Assembly (NCBI GenBank): GCA_002070275.1 | Contig: MWCY01000008.1 | Span: 24,438 to 88,437, forward strand | DNA length: 64,000 bases | Reading direction: 5' to 3' | Source of the DNA: Candidatus Hydrogenedentes bacterium ADurb.Bin170 | GTDB taxonomy: Bacteria; Hydrogenedentota; Hydrogenedentia; Hydrogenedentales; CAITNO01 | Part shown: positions 51,052 to 61,051 of the stretch, one piece after another | Layout: each line of letters opens with the position of its first letter | Position numbering within the stretch: the stretch's first letter is position 1 | Program-made: the position numbers and the translations under genes | Notes under the pieces: model-generated | What the model saw: the letters and a program-made list of their open reading frames with translations, nothing else | Database searches by the model: none | Told to the model about the DNA's origin: nothing

Positions 51052-52260
51052 ATGAAAGACATACCATCTTCCGATCCAGACAAGTCTAATCTGTCCCGAA
51101 GAGACATCTCCACCCTTTCCGTCCATGCCGGTGAAGAGCGATTCCGCTATGCGGATTCAATCACCACACCGATCGTTCAGACTTCCACCTATGCTTTTAA
51201 AAACACGGGGCATATTGAAGCCTACACCCGACACGGTGAAGCCCATTTTGAATACGGACGTTACGGCAACCCCACCGAAAAGGTGGCACAGGACAGGCTT
51301 GCCGCCATTTGCGGCGCTGAAGACTGCGTAGTGTTCGGCTCAGGCATGAGCGCCATCACCACGACCATTCTGGCTCTCGTAAAAAGCAGAGACCATATTA
51401 TCATCACAGACGATGCGTACAAAAAAACACTGGAATTCTGCAGCGCATACCTGCAGCGCTTCGGTGTCGACTGCACAATAGTGCCTTTTGGTGACTATGC
51501 CGCACTGGAGAAAGCGATCCGCCCGCAGACCCGCTTTATCTTCAGCGAATCCCCCACCAACCCTTATCTGAATATTTTCGATCTGGAACGGCTGCGAGAT
51601 CTTGCCAGGCGCTATAACCTGCTGACTTTAATCGACTCCACCTTCAGCACACCCTATAACCAGTGCCCGTTTGAATACGGCGTTGATATTGTTCTTCACA
51701 GCGCCACAAAATATCTTGCCGGACATAATGACATACTTGCCGGAGCGGTGCTCGGCAGAAAAGAACTGATAGAGGAAATTCGGGCGCTGCATAAAGCGAT
51801 CGGCGGGGTAATCGATCCTCACTGCTCCTACCTGCTGCTGCGCGGTCTTAAAACTTTTGCCTTGCGCATGGAACGTCAGAATCAAAGCGGCATGGAAGTG
51901 GCGCGTTTTCTGGAAAACCATCCCAGAGTCAAACGGGTTTATTATCCCGGTCTGGAAAGTCACCCACAGCATGAAACAGCCAAAGCGCAGATGACCGGGT
52001 TTGGCAGCGTCATCTCCTTTGATATTAACGGTGATCTTGACGATGCAAAACGCTTTCTCGACAAATTAAAATTGTGCTACATTGCCCCCAGTCTGGGCGG
52101 TGTGGAAACACTGATCACTCACCCGGCGCTGGTCAGTTATTATTCAATCACCCGCGAGGAGCGCTATGCCCTGGGAATAACTGATTCCCTGCTTCGGTTG
52201 GCGGTAGGGATAGAAAATCCCGCTGATATTATTGCCGACTTGAATCAAGCGCTCCAATAA
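51052..52260 (+). CDS. Cystathionine gamma-synthase type PLP enzyme (Cys/Met metabolism family)
   Basis: A 402-residue fold-type I enzyme. The PLP-binding Lys is in HSATKYLAGHND (about 217), with SVHAGEE near the start, YGRYGNPT, ESPTNPYL and the C-terminal SLGGVETLITHPA. It most likely joins cysteine to an activated homoserine to make cystathionine. Gamma-lyase or sulfhydrylase activity cannot be excluded from sequence. AGAGG precedes the ATG. metH follows 120 bases later, so the pair suits methionine synthesis. Confidence 0.9.
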   Translation: MKDIPSSDPDKSNLSRRDISTLSVHAGEERFRYADSITTPIVQTSTYAFKNTGHIEAYTRHGEAHFEYGRYGNPTEKVAQDRLAAICGAEDCVVFGSGMSAITTTILALVKSRDHIIITDDAYKKTLEFCSAYLQRFGVDCTIVPFGDYAALEKAIRPQTRFIFSESPTNPYLNIFDLERLRDLARRYNLLTLIDSTFSTPYNQCPFEYGVDIVLHSATKYLAGHNDILAGAVLGRKELIEEIRALHKAIGGVIDPHCSYLLLRGLKTFALRMERQNQSGMEVARFLENHPRVKRVYYPGLESHPQHETAKAQMTGFGSVISFDINGDLDDAKRFLDKLKLCYIAPSLGGVETLITHPALVSYYSITREERYALGITDSLLRLAVGIENPADIIADLNQALQ

Positions 52261-52380
52261 TCCCGGATCGTCCGTTTCATCGGAAAAACGCTGGCTTTGA
52301 GCACAGGCAACGAAGCAGGACAGGCGTAACTTTTTGATGCGACAACAGGCGTTTTCCGTGTATAAGGATACACACCCCTC

Positions 52381-55300
52381 ATGAAAAATACTTTCCTTCG
52401 GCGAATTAATGAACGTCCTTTCTGTCTGGACGGGGCGATGGGTACCATGATCCAACGGCTGGATCTGGATGAAACCGCATTTGGCGGCGGCGACTTTAAG
52501 ATGCTGGTCGACCTGCTCTGCTTTTCCCGCGCCCGGGCGGTACGGGATATCCACGTCTCTTTTTTGGAAGCCGGCGCCGATGCAGTCGAAACCAATTCTT
52601 TCGGTTCCTCCCCCTTACGTCTGGCTGAGTACGATTTCACAAAATTACAATGCAACGATTTTGCCGATATTCCCGAAGGGCTCCATCTTCCGTCATTGTC
52701 CGTGACCGAATGGGCATACCATCTGAGCAAACGGGCGGCGGAAATAGCCTGCGATGCACGAAGACATTACAATGAAACGAGCGATGAGGCGGGACGCCCT
52801 CTCTTTGTCATCGGATCCATGGGACCCTCGAATCACGTGGTTTCCGCAACAACAGCAAATCTGCGCCGCGCCGACTTTGATCAGATCGCTGAAAACTTCA
52901 AAGCGCAGGCACTGGGACTGATTGACGGAGGTATCGATGTTTTTCTGTTTGAGACCCAGCAGGACATTCTGGAACTGAAGGCAGGCGTATTCGGAGTAAA
53001 AGCCGCAATGGCAGAGCGCAATGTTGACCTGCCCATTATGGCGCAGGTCACAGTGGATGCCTTCAGCCGCATGCAGATTTTCAACACGGACATACACGCC
53101 GCCATCGTAACCATGCAGGGTACAGGCATCGATGTGTTCGGAATCAACTGCTCCATCGGTCCGGATCTTATGGAAAAGACGGTGGAAAAGCTTGCCCGCT
53201 TTTCGCCCCTTCCCATTTCTGTCATTCCCAATGCCGGTCTGCCTGTCAGCGAAAACGGCAAAACCGTTTTCCGTTTTTCCCCTGAAGATTTCGCATCCTT
53301 TCTGGAACGCTTTGTTCGCGAGTATGGCGTTGCCATAGTCGGCGGCTGCTGCGGCACCACCCCGGAACACATCGCATGCGCAGCAAAAACACTCCGCGAT
53401 GTTCCTCTTAAAAAACGTACGCCTGCTCCCGGTCTTTATGTTTCCGGCCCTCAAAAAGCGGTTTTGCTGGACAGCAGCGAAAACCTGATCCGCTTCGGAG
53501 AGCGACTTAACATACGAGGCTCCAAAAAAGTGCGGGATGCGGTGGAAAACGATGAAGGCATCAGGCATGAAGTGCTCGAGGAAGTAGTCCGCGAACAGGT
53601 TCAGGAGCTGGGCTGCCCTGTGATTGATGTATGTATGGATTCAAATCAGATTGATACCGTGTCGGCACTGAGTGAAGTGGCACATCAGCAGACCGTCGAC
53701 TTTCAGGCCGCCATGTGCTTGGACTCCTTTCAGCCTGATGCGCTGGCAGCAGCGGTAAAATGTTATCCGGGCAGACCGATTCTCAACTCAATATCTTATG
53801 AAGAAAGTGCACCGGGTCTGCTGAAAATGGATGCCGTCATAGAAGCAACGCTGGGGCATGATCCTGTATTTGTAGCCCTGTGCACAGGACCCAAAGGTCC
53901 CGGTGCCACGGCAGCGGAAAAACGTGATCTTGCCGACAAGATCATTAGGCGCGCCCGTGAAAAATACGGCATCACGGAAGATCGGATTTTTGTTGATGTG
54001 AATGTTTTTCCCATCGGTGCCGAGAGCGATCCGGGACAGAATTTTGCTGTGGAAACACTGAAAGGCATCCGTCTGGTTAAAGAAGACTACCCGAATACCC
54101 GAACCATTCTCGGAGTGGGCAATCTGACCAACGGCCTTGCAGCAAAACCATATATGCGGCTGGTTCTTACTTCTGTCTTTCTTGACGAAGCGCGCAAAAT
54201 GGGCCTTGATGCCGCTATTATCAATCCCAACCATTATCTCTTTGTTTCTGATCTGGATCCGACTGATTATGCTCTTGCAAAACGCATCATTCTCGAGCAT
54301 GACATGGAGGCTTTTGAGACGCTGGAAGGCATTGCGGAAAACAAAAAGGGCGGTCCTAAAAAGCAAACAGTCAACTATGACACACTCGATAATGAGCGAT
54401 CCATTACGGAAAAGATCAAGGACGGTTTTAAGGAACGCATCCCGGGCGACTTTGACTACAAGGGTCACAGCTACCATTATGAAGACAGAATAGTGCTTCA
54501 GATGCAGGATATTCTGGATCGGTGGGAACCCCTCGATTTCGTTAACCAGCGTCTGATGGCGGCGATGAAAGAATTGGGTGACGGTTTTGCCCGGGGCGAA
54601 GTCTCTCTTCCCCATCTTCTGCGCTCCGCCGATGTCATGCGCCAGGTGATGGGTTTTATAGAAGCCTATCTGCAGAACCATCAGAAGGTGGAGATGCCGG
54701 GTGCTGTGCGCCACAAAGGAGTTGTGGTGCTGGGCACTGTCTATCAGGATGTACATTCCATCGGCAAAGACCTGGCTCGCACGCTCCTGGAAAACTACGG
54801 CTACAAAGTGATTGACCTCGGAGTCATGACCCCGCTGCAGCAGTATATTGATACAGCCTTGGAGCATAACGCCCAGGCGATCGGCATGTCAGCGCTTCTG
54901 GTTCAGACCTCCAACCACATGATTACCGTAGCCAGAATGATGAAGGAACAGGGCATTTCACTGCCCCTTCTTGTCGGCGGTGCTCCTGTGAGCGACCGTC
55001 ATGCTGCCTATGTCGGGCTGGCAGGCGAAGATGATCCGGAAAAAATGCTCGGCTCTGTTTTTTATTGCCGTACAGCCATGGACGGCGTAAATGTAATGAA
55101 TAAAATCGTGGACGAAAACACAGGTCCTGCGTTTTACGAGGATAACCGCCAGAAACTGATCCGGAAATTCAAGCAGGCGCAAAAACGACAGGAAGTGGAG
55201 GCCGGACTTTTCGCAACCCTTCCCCGTCGCGTGATTCAGCCTGTACGTCGGGACCCCGCCTTCCCTTTCTTCAGAAGCCGGGTTTACAAATACCCTTTGA

Positions 55301-56004
55301 CCGAATTTGCCGGGCAGCTGGACAGGCATACTCTTTTTTCGCTTAACTGGCGCTTCGGCGGCGCATCAGGCTGGAGTCGCTTCGGGCAGAGCGAAAAGGA
55401 TCTGGAAACGCTCCTGCAGCAGTGGGTAGTGGAAGCGACAGAAAAAGGATGGCTACAGCCTCAGGGGGCACTGGGACTCTTTCCCTGTTACCGTGAGGAA
55501 GATACGGTTGTTATTCTCGATCCGGACGAGCACAGGAAAGAAATAGCCCGCCTGCCTTTTACCGTTGTGATTGGCGGCGGCAATGAAGACCTCGTTTCCG
55601 GTGCGCAGTATTTTTCCGAAAAAAGCGACGGCACTTTTGACATCATCGGCATTCAGCTGACTACAGCCGGCGCACAGGTGGAATCTGTGATCGACGACTT
55701 CAAAAGCAAAGATGATTTTGAATCGGCGCTATTTCTGCAGGGATTATCCAACCGCATTGCTGAAGACATGGCAGATCATGTTCATGCGAAAGCCAGAGAG
55801 CTGGTCGGTGTTGCCGAAAACTGCGGGCAGCGCTGGTCACCGGGCTATCCCGGCCTGCGCGACATCCAGTTGAATGGTGTCATACACAAAATACTGGACG
55901 GTGAAAAACTGTTGGGTGTGCAGGTTGCGGAATCCGGAGAATTTCTTCCGACAGGCACAACCGGCGCTGCGGTCTCCTTCCACCCGGAGGCGCGCTATAT
56001 CTGA
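52381..56004 (+). CDS. metH: Cobalamin-dependent methionine synthase
   Basis: Transfers the methyl of methyltetrahydrofolate to homocysteine through B12. All modules are present in 1207 residues. The homocysteine domain (1 to about 345) has zinc cysteines in GINCSIGP and GGCCGTTPEH. The pterin domain (about 365-625) opens with FGERLNIRGSKK. The cap and B12 domain (about 660-890) carry the base-off His in DVHSIGKD (about 790). The reactivation domain (about 930-1207) ends in SPGYPGLRDIQLNG. The last module shows that the enzyme can be repaired by SAM. The gap before it (52261-52380) shows no B12 riboswitch. Confidence 0.96.
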   Translation: MKNTFLRRINERPFCLDGAMGTMIQRLDLDETAFGGGDFKMLVDLLCFSRARAVRDIHVSFLEAGADAVETNSFGSSPLRLAEYDFTKLQCNDFADIPEGLHLPSLSVTEWAYHLSKRAAEIACDARRHYNETSDEAGRPLFVIGSMGPSNHVVSATTANLRRADFDQIAENFKAQALGLIDGGIDVFLFETQQDILELKAGVFGVKAAMAERNVDLPIMAQVTVDAFSRMQIFNTDIHAAIVTMQGTGIDVFGINCSIGPDLMEKTVEKLARFSPLPISVIPNAGLPVSENGKTVFRFSPEDFASFLERFVREYGVAIVGGCCGTTPEHIACAAKTLRDVPLKKRTPAPGLYVSGPQKAVLLDSSENLIRFGERLNIRGSKKVRDAVENDEGIRHEVLEEVVREQVQELGCPVIDVCMDSNQIDTVSALSEVAHQQTVDFQAAMCLDSFQPDALAAAVKCYPGRPILNSISYEESAPGLLKMDAVIEATLGHDPVFVALCTGPKGPGATAAEKRDLADKIIRRAREKYGITEDRIFVDVNVFPIGAESDPGQNFAVETLKGIRLVKEDYPNTRTILGVGNLTNGLAAKPYMRLVLTSVFLDEARKMGLDAAIINPNHYLFVSDLDPTDYALAKRIILEHDMEAFETLEGIAENKKGGPKKQTVNYDTLDNERSITEKIKDGFKERIPGDFDYKGHSYHYEDRIVLQMQDILDRWEPLDFVNQRLMAAMKELGDGFARGEVSLPHLLRSADVMRQVMGFIEAYLQNHQKVEMPGAVRHKGVVVLGTVYQDVHSIGKDLARTLLENYGYKVIDLGVMTPLQQYIDTALEHNAQAIGMSALLVQTSNHMITVARMMKEQGISLPLLVGGAPVSDRHAAYVGLAGEDDPEKMLGSVFYCRTAMDGVNVMNKIVDENTGPAFYEDNRQKLIRKFKQAQKRQEVEAGLFATLPRRVIQPVRRDPAFPFFRSRVYKYPLTEFAGQLDRHTLFSLNWRFGGASGWSRFGQSEKDLETLLQQWVVEATEKGWLQPQGALGLFPCYREEDTVVILDPDEHRKEIARLPFTVVIGGGNEDLVSGAQYFSEKSDGTFDIIGIQLTTAGAQVESVIDDFKSKDDFESALFLQGLSNRIAEDMADHVHAKARELVGVAENCGQRWSPGYPGLRDIQLNGVIHKILDGEKLLGVQVAESGEFLPTGTTGAAVSFHPEARYI

Positions 56005-56063
56005 AGCGATAACGGTCGGCTCGTGGTAAAATAATGAAGAAAACCTTTCGAGGAGGTCATACC

Positions 56064-56639
56064 ATGAAAGCACTGGCAATCAGCGGAAGCGCCCGAGTCA
56101 ATGGAAACACGGAAAACGTCCTGAATATCTGTCTTGAAGTGCTTTCCGATGCAGGCATCCCCGGGGAACTGATCCGCCTGGCGGCGAGCCCCGTGCGGCC
56201 CTGCACTGCATGCGGCACCTGCTTCAAACGGAAAGACAACACCTGCATTCAGCAGGACGACGCCTTTCATGATATTTACAACAAAATGCGGGAAGCAGAT
56301 ATCCTGCTCGTCGGATCTCCTGTTTATTTCGGATCTGCCACAGCCGATCTGACCGCACTGCTGGATCGTGCGGGCTATGTAGGACGTGCCAACGGAAATG
56401 TCTTTTCCCGAAAATTGGGAGGCCCTGTTGTGGTTGCACGCCGTGCCGGGCAAAATTTTACCCTCGCTCAGCTTCTCTTCTGGTTCATGATCATGGATAT
56501 GATCGTTCCCGGCAGCTCTTACTGGAATGTTGGCTTCGGTCGTGCTCAGGGTGAAGTGCTGGAAGACACGGAAGGAATCGAAACAGTGCGCCACTTTGCG
56601 GAGAATCTTGTCTGGCTTGCCCGGAAACTCAACGCCTGA
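56064..56639 (+). CDS. NADPH-dependent FMN reductase / iron-sulfur flavoprotein-like
   Basis: A 191-residue flavodoxin-fold protein. It has the FMN phosphate loop SGSARVNGNT (about 7-16) and a Cys cluster CTACGTCFKRKDNTC (about 47-61) as in archaeal-type iron-sulfur flavoproteins, though the spacing CxxCxxC plus a later Cys leaves open whether a 4Fe-4S cluster is bound. SPVYFGSATADL and VVARRAGQNFT complete the fold. GAGGAGG stands before the ATG at 56064; an ATG ten codons earlier in frame is less likely. It lies 59 bases after metH and could supply electrons to it, which is speculation. Confidence 0.87.
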   Translation: MKALAISGSARVNGNTENVLNICLEVLSDAGIPGELIRLAASPVRPCTACGTCFKRKDNTCIQQDDAFHDIYNKMREADILLVGSPVYFGSATADLTALLDRAGYVGRANGNVFSRKLGGPVVVARRAGQNFTLAQLLFWFMIMDMIVPGSSYWNVGFGRAQGEVLEDTEGIETVRHFAENLVWLARKLNA

Positions 56640-56659
56640 TCTTCTTTTGTATCCTCAGC

Positions 56660-58597
56660 CTATTTTTTGGGTGGTACAGTCGGAATTCGAAGCAGGTGAG
56701 ACAGGGCAACAATATAAGAGGCGTTGTTATTCAGTGAAAAGCCCCGGTACGCCTTCCAGTCTTTTTCACCCGTTTCCGGGAATGCGGGTATGTCCGTCTG
56801 TGCATTCACAGGACCTATGCCATGCATCACAGCGCCCGGGATCAGAAACTCTTTTTCTCCCGCATCTGCCACAAGACAGGCATCCATCGGGTTATTGCCC
56901 CAGATCCAGTTAAACTGGCTGCACACAAACCGCAGATATCGCCTGTCTGCTGTATAACGGTATGCCTGGGCTGCGATTTCCGCCGCAGAAAGCACGCGGA
57001 CTGTGTTGCCCCGACAGATCTGCGCACCTTCTTTCTCAAGGAGGAAAAAACCGGCCTCGTGCGGCTGTGTCCCCTGGGGCAGATCATAAGCATTTTTGGC
57101 GCTTTGCAGCAATATATCCGCTGATTTTCCAAACTGCTCCCGTGCGAAAGGCGACACGGTATCAGCGGACAGGCTTTCATAGGTGAGCATGGATTCCACA
57201 CGGTCCAGAGTAATGCCGGGCACATGGGCGGCGGCGTACTCAAAATAGCGTTCCTCCTGTGTGGCGACGTAGAGATCCAGGGCAGCATAAAATGTCCATG
57301 GATCTGAAGGAGAAGATTCCAGTTGCTTTTCCATCATGAGGCAAGCAGCCTTCAGAATAGTATCGCTCCCCCTTCCCGTGCGGGCAATACAGGTTAATGC
57401 ATTTAAAAAGCGATTTTGCACATGAGGTTCGTCAGAGAGTAAAGGGCTTTTCCCGAGCACATAATCGGCTGTTTTTTCGGCTCCATAAAATACTTCTTCT
57501 TCCAGTGCGGTAAGAACGGGGCTGTCTGCAAAGCGTACATACAGAAAGCTCCAGGAACGTGCGAGATTCCATAGAAGCTCTCCATCAGTCGCCGGATTCT
57601 CTCCGGTTTCATTCCAGAGATGCAGGTGTCCGTCGGGATTATTTTCTTCACTCCGCATCGCTTTAAAGGGCAGAAGTGCAGGTAAAAAAGCACGGTTCCA
57701 CAGAACCTGATATCGGATAAAGATTTCCCTGGATACCGGCTCACACTGATCACACTGCACCTCTATGGTAAATACGCCTTCGTCCTGAAAGTCTGAAAAA
57801 TCTCCCTGATAGTAATAACCGGGCCAGGGAACCCCGCCATGTCCGGTTATAAGTTCAGCACCGGACAGCTGCCCCTGAAAACATTTTTTATCCGTATCGT
57901 CTTTGATCACAAAAGTTGCCTGCGAAGCACGGAAATTGGTGTGCACGGAAAAGGTTTTCGGCCATTCAGGTTCGTAACCGAGGCGGCTTGCCGTCAGGGT
58001 AATTTCAGGAGTATAGGAAAGTGCTGCGTTCAGAAGAATGGAGTGCCAGCGGGCGGGCTGCCCGGAATCCTGATTGCAGAGGGCAAGCCGAACGGCATCG
58101 GCGTTTTCCGGAACCTCCATCTCGGCAAGATTGAACCGGAAGTGCTGATCTTTCTGAAGTTCTAAACGAAGAAAAGTATCCTGTTTGAGAACTGTCTGCT
58201 TCGAGAGCCATAAAAGGCTTACTGACACACGCTCTGAGCCATCCCCCAGCACTGCACCGGACAAAAAGGAGGTATTGGCGTCTACGGGAAAACTTTCAGA
58301 CACCCAGACCGTATCTGGCGGCATTGTTAATGAACCGTCTTCATTGGGCTGCAACGCATCGGATTCGGATATTTCCAAGGCATCCAGCCAGACATGCACC
58401 GGATCGGAAGCCTTCCCCTGCTTCCACAGTTTAAATGCTCCCTGAGCTGCCGCAAAAGAGGGACTGCTGATATTCAGCAAATCTGCAGTTGTATCAAGAA
58501 GGGTACCGTCTTCCTCTCCTTCGGTGGAATAGGCAAGCATCGGGGCTGCTAAAAGAAAAAGTGCGGTCAGAAAAAAGCAGGATTTATTTTTCGCCAT
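56660..58597 (-). CDS. Secreted GH9-like protein, catalytic residues not found
   Basis: A 645-residue secreted protein with signal peptide (about 1-24). About residues 30-190 form a carbohydrate-binding-like strand region. About 193-300 resemble the CelD_N Ig-like domain that precedes GH9 catalytic domains (SRLGYEPEWPKTFSV, DFSDFQDEGVFTIEV). The remaining residues are an alpha-toroid-like part with WIWGNNPMDACLV (about 565-577) and SLNNNASYIVALSHLL near the end, as in GH9. The usual aspartate pair of the GGWHDAGDY block and the C-terminal catalytic Glu before the INxNA turn cannot be found. It may be a binding protein or a hydrolase of altered mechanism. It is divergent from the WbsX-like gene. 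Confidence 0.7.
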   Translation of the reverse strand: MAKNKSCFFLTALFLLAAPMLAYSTEGEEDGTLLDTTADLLNISSPSFAAAQGAFKLWKQGKASDPVHVWLDALEISESDALQPNEDGSLTMPPDTVWVSESFPVDANTSFLSGAVLGDGSERVSVSLLWLSKQTVLKQDTFLRLELQKDQHFRFNLAEMEVPENADAVRLALCNQDSGQPARWHSILLNAALSYTPEITLTASRLGYEPEWPKTFSVHTNFRASQATFVIKDDTDKKCFQGQLSGAELITGHGGVPWPGYYYQGDFSDFQDEGVFTIEVQCDQCEPVSREIFIRYQVLWNRAFLPALLPFKAMRSEENNPDGHLHLWNETGENPATDGELLWNLARSWSFLYVRFADSPVLTALEEEVFYGAEKTADYVLGKSPLLSDEPHVQNRFLNALTCIARTGRGSDTILKAACLMMEKQLESSPSDPWTFYAALDLYVATQEERYFEYAAAHVPGITLDRVESMLTYESLSADTVSPFAREQFGKSADILLQSAKNAYDLPQGTQPHEAGFFLLEKEGAQICRGNTVRVLSAAEIAAQAYRYTADRRYLRFVCSQFNWIWGNNPMDACLVADAGEKEFLIPGAVMHGIGPVNAQTDIPAFPETGEKDWKAYRGFSLNNNASYIVALSHLLRIPTVPPKK

Positions 58598-58675
58598 TTC
58601 GAAAGAACTCCGGAATTATCTGTAATAAGAGGAAAGCGGTATGCGAAACTTGCACCAGCCTTTTGGAAGATAGTG

Positions 58676-58704
58676 TTTACTTGTGGATAATAACATGATA
58701 TAAG
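58676..58704 (+). promoter_or_regulatory. Promoter of the WbsX-like gene
   Basis: TTTACT (58676-58681), 17 bases, TATAAG (58699-58704), in the 170-base gap between the divergent GH9-like and WbsX-like genes. Confidence 0.45.
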
Positions 58705-58767
58705 ACAAACTCCCAAGCACCACCTTGCCTCTCTGTCCCCCAGGCATCTTACAGGAGATATACCGCC

Positions 58768-61032
58768 ATGCTGTTCGCGTTTCTCATGCCTCTTTTCAGC
58801 CTGTCCGCCGTTTCAGTGCTGCAGCAATGGAACTTTTCAGATCCTGAAGTCTGCAATGCCTGGGAGGCGAATACGCATATTGAAAACATTCAGTGTGCCG
58901 ACGGCATGCTGCAGGGGAAAACAGTCAGCTGGGATCCTTTCTTCCGTTGTTCCGCCCTTGCCATTCCTGCACTATCGGGGCAATATATCCGTCTGCGCAT
59001 GGAAGCGGATGTTTCCGGCAGAGGACAACTTTTCTGGACAGGTGCTTCCGATGGGCAATACGGGGGATTCGAAGAAAGGAAATCGACCCATTTTCAGATA
59101 CCCGTCACCGACGGACTGGAAGACATTTATCTGTTCCCTTTCTGGCAGACAGAAGGAACTATCAGACAATTACGGCTTGACCTGTATGACGGGCTGCAGT
59201 TCGGCATTGCTGAAATTGCTGTTCTGGAAAACCTTCAAAGTGCCCCCCTTCCCGAAGATACAGCGTGGGCTTTTACTGATTCGGGTGAAGCCCCCGGCTG
59301 GCTCACACTGAACCGCGCCTCCCTTCTGGTGAGCCCGCCTCTGGAGATTGCGACAGACAAAATGAAATGGGTGATTCTGGAGGCATCCGCCCGCAGAGAC
59401 TGCGCACTGGATCTTTTCTGGTCAACCGATACAATCGCAGGCGCTCAGAAAGAAACCGTCTATCTTCGACACAATGACGGAGCTGCCCGCCGGTATTATA
59501 TTCATCCTGCAGACAGCAGGTTCTGGCAGGGAAAACTTGTCGGGCTCTATCTGAGCATCCCGCCCAACAGCAGCATCTCGATACGAAGCATCTCCCTGTC
59601 GCCGGAAGCAGACGGGCCTCCTGAACTGGAACTGACTTATTTCGGCTTTGAAGATGCCGTGAGCCGCGCCGGAAGACCGGAAAAAGTTCTAGCTCAATTC
59701 ACCAATGCAGGCGGCGGAGAAGCAGTCATCGAAAATGTCCGGCTGGACACGTCTGAAGGGATGCGTGTGCGGGGATCTGTAAGCAGTGACGCCACGCCGC
59801 TGCTGCGCCATGGCGAGACCTGCGAGATACATGGCACAGTAATCAGCGACGAAGCCGGCGATAAAACACTGTCTCTGTTCTGGAACAACGATACTGGCAC
59901 AGCAGGCACAGTACTTTCTTTTGCCCCCGCCCTGAAGGAAACCGCTGCGTATGTGCCTCAGCCTGTCCCCGTTGAAACAACGCGATCCATTCTGGCTTAC
60001 TATTTTCCCGGATGGGAAAAAAACTCGAAATGGGACTGTATCAGAAAAACAGCCCCAGTGCGCAAACCGCTTCTGGGCTACTACGATGAATCCCGGGTTG
60101 AATGCGTCGACTGGCAGATCAAGTGGGCGGTTGAAAACGGTATCTCCTGCTTTCTGGTTGACTGGTACTGGTGTCAGGGCCGCGAGCACCTGAAGCATTG
60201 GTTTGAGGCGTATAGAAACGCAAAATACAGAGATTACCTGCAGGTTGCCATCATGTGGGCAAACCACAATCCTCCCAATACGCACAGCCGGGAAGACTGG
60301 CGGGCAGTGACACAGGAATGGATTGATCATTACTTCACACTGGACAGTTATTATCGGATCAAAGGAAAACCGGCTGTGTTCATTTGGAACGCGGAGGGGA
60401 TCCGCCACGATCTGGGCGGAAGCAGAGAATCTGCTGCTGCATTGGCGGAATCGCAGGATATGGCACGGGCAGCCGGATTTGAAGGAATCGAATTTGTTTC
60501 GATTCAATTGGGCGCAATGCGGCACGAAGTGGATATGCTGAAAGCAGAAGGATATGGCGGACATACCAGTTATCATGAATGGGGCAACGCGCTGGAACTT
60601 GCGTCTTCACCCGCTCTGGCACGCTTTTCCGATCTGGTAGCATCAGGGCCGATCTACTGGGAAAAGCGTCGGGCACTTTCCGACGGTATAGACTATTATC
60701 CGCTGGTGGAAACAGGATGGGATTCCCGTCCCTGGCATGGTAACAGCGCCACGGTTTTCCATGGGCGTACCGTGGAAGGCTTCACAGCGCTGCTGAAAGC
60801 CGCCCGGGATTATTGCGACAGACACAACCAGAACACGATTATTCTGGGACCTGTCAATGAATGGGGCGAAGGCAGCTACATTGAGCCCTGCCTGGAATAC
60901 GGCTTTTCCATGTATGAAGCGATCCGGGCATGTTTCGGCAAAGGCGATCCGGCTTCCTGGCCTCAAAACAAAGGCCCCAGAGACATGTCTCTGGGACCTT
61001 ATGACTATACTGCTTCCGATGCGTCGGATTGA
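58768..61032 (+). CDS. Secreted WbsX / GH99-like glycan protein
   Basis: A 754-residue protein beginning with a hydrophobic signal. Residues 20-310 are two strand-rich domains of carbohydrate-binding kind. About 310-400 form an Ig-like spacer. The C-terminal 350 residues match the WbsX/GH99-like TIM barrel: ILAYYFPGWEKNSKWD, FLVDWYWCQGREHLKHW, GKPAVFIWNAEGIRHD and the closing NEWGEGSYIEPCLEYG (about 697-712). WbsX was first named as a glycosyltransferase, but the fold is that of glycoside hydrolases of the endo-mannosidase type. AGGAGA stands before the ATG. Acting on host or algal glycans is an inference. Confidence 0.8.
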   Translation: MLFAFLMPLFSLSAVSVLQQWNFSDPEVCNAWEANTHIENIQCADGMLQGKTVSWDPFFRCSALAIPALSGQYIRLRMEADVSGRGQLFWTGASDGQYGGFEERKSTHFQIPVTDGLEDIYLFPFWQTEGTIRQLRLDLYDGLQFGIAEIAVLENLQSAPLPEDTAWAFTDSGEAPGWLTLNRASLLVSPPLEIATDKMKWVILEASARRDCALDLFWSTDTIAGAQKETVYLRHNDGAARRYYIHPADSRFWQGKLVGLYLSIPPNSSISIRSISLSPEADGPPELELTYFGFEDAVSRAGRPEKVLAQFTNAGGGEAVIENVRLDTSEGMRVRGSVSSDATPLLRHGETCEIHGTVISDEAGDKTLSLFWNNDTGTAGTVLSFAPALKETAAYVPQPVPVETTRSILAYYFPGWEKNSKWDCIRKTAPVRKPLLGYYDESRVECVDWQIKWAVENGISCFLVDWYWCQGREHLKHWFEAYRNAKYRDYLQVAIMWANHNPPNTHSREDWRAVTQEWIDHYFTLDSYYRIKGKPAVFIWNAEGIRHDLGGSRESAAALAESQDMARAAGFEGIEFVSIQLGAMRHEVDMLKAEGYGGHTSYHEWGNALELASSPALARFSDLVASGPIYWEKRRALSDGIDYYPLVETGWDSRPWHGNSATVFHGRTVEGFTALLKAARDYCDRHNQNTIILGPVNEWGEGSYIEPCLEYGFSMYEAIRACFGKGDPASWPQNKGPRDMSLGPYDYTASDASD

Positions 61033-61051
61033 TGCTTCTGCACCGCATTTT

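Noticed and set aside
50954..52380. SAM or cobalamin riboswitch ahead of the methionine genes
   Set aside because: No S-box, SAM-II or B12-box sequence was found in either the leader of the first gene or the gap before metH.
53788..54867. 359-codon frame on the minus strand inside metH
   Set aside because: It is entirely antisense to the pterin and B12 domains of metH and has no supporting start signals.
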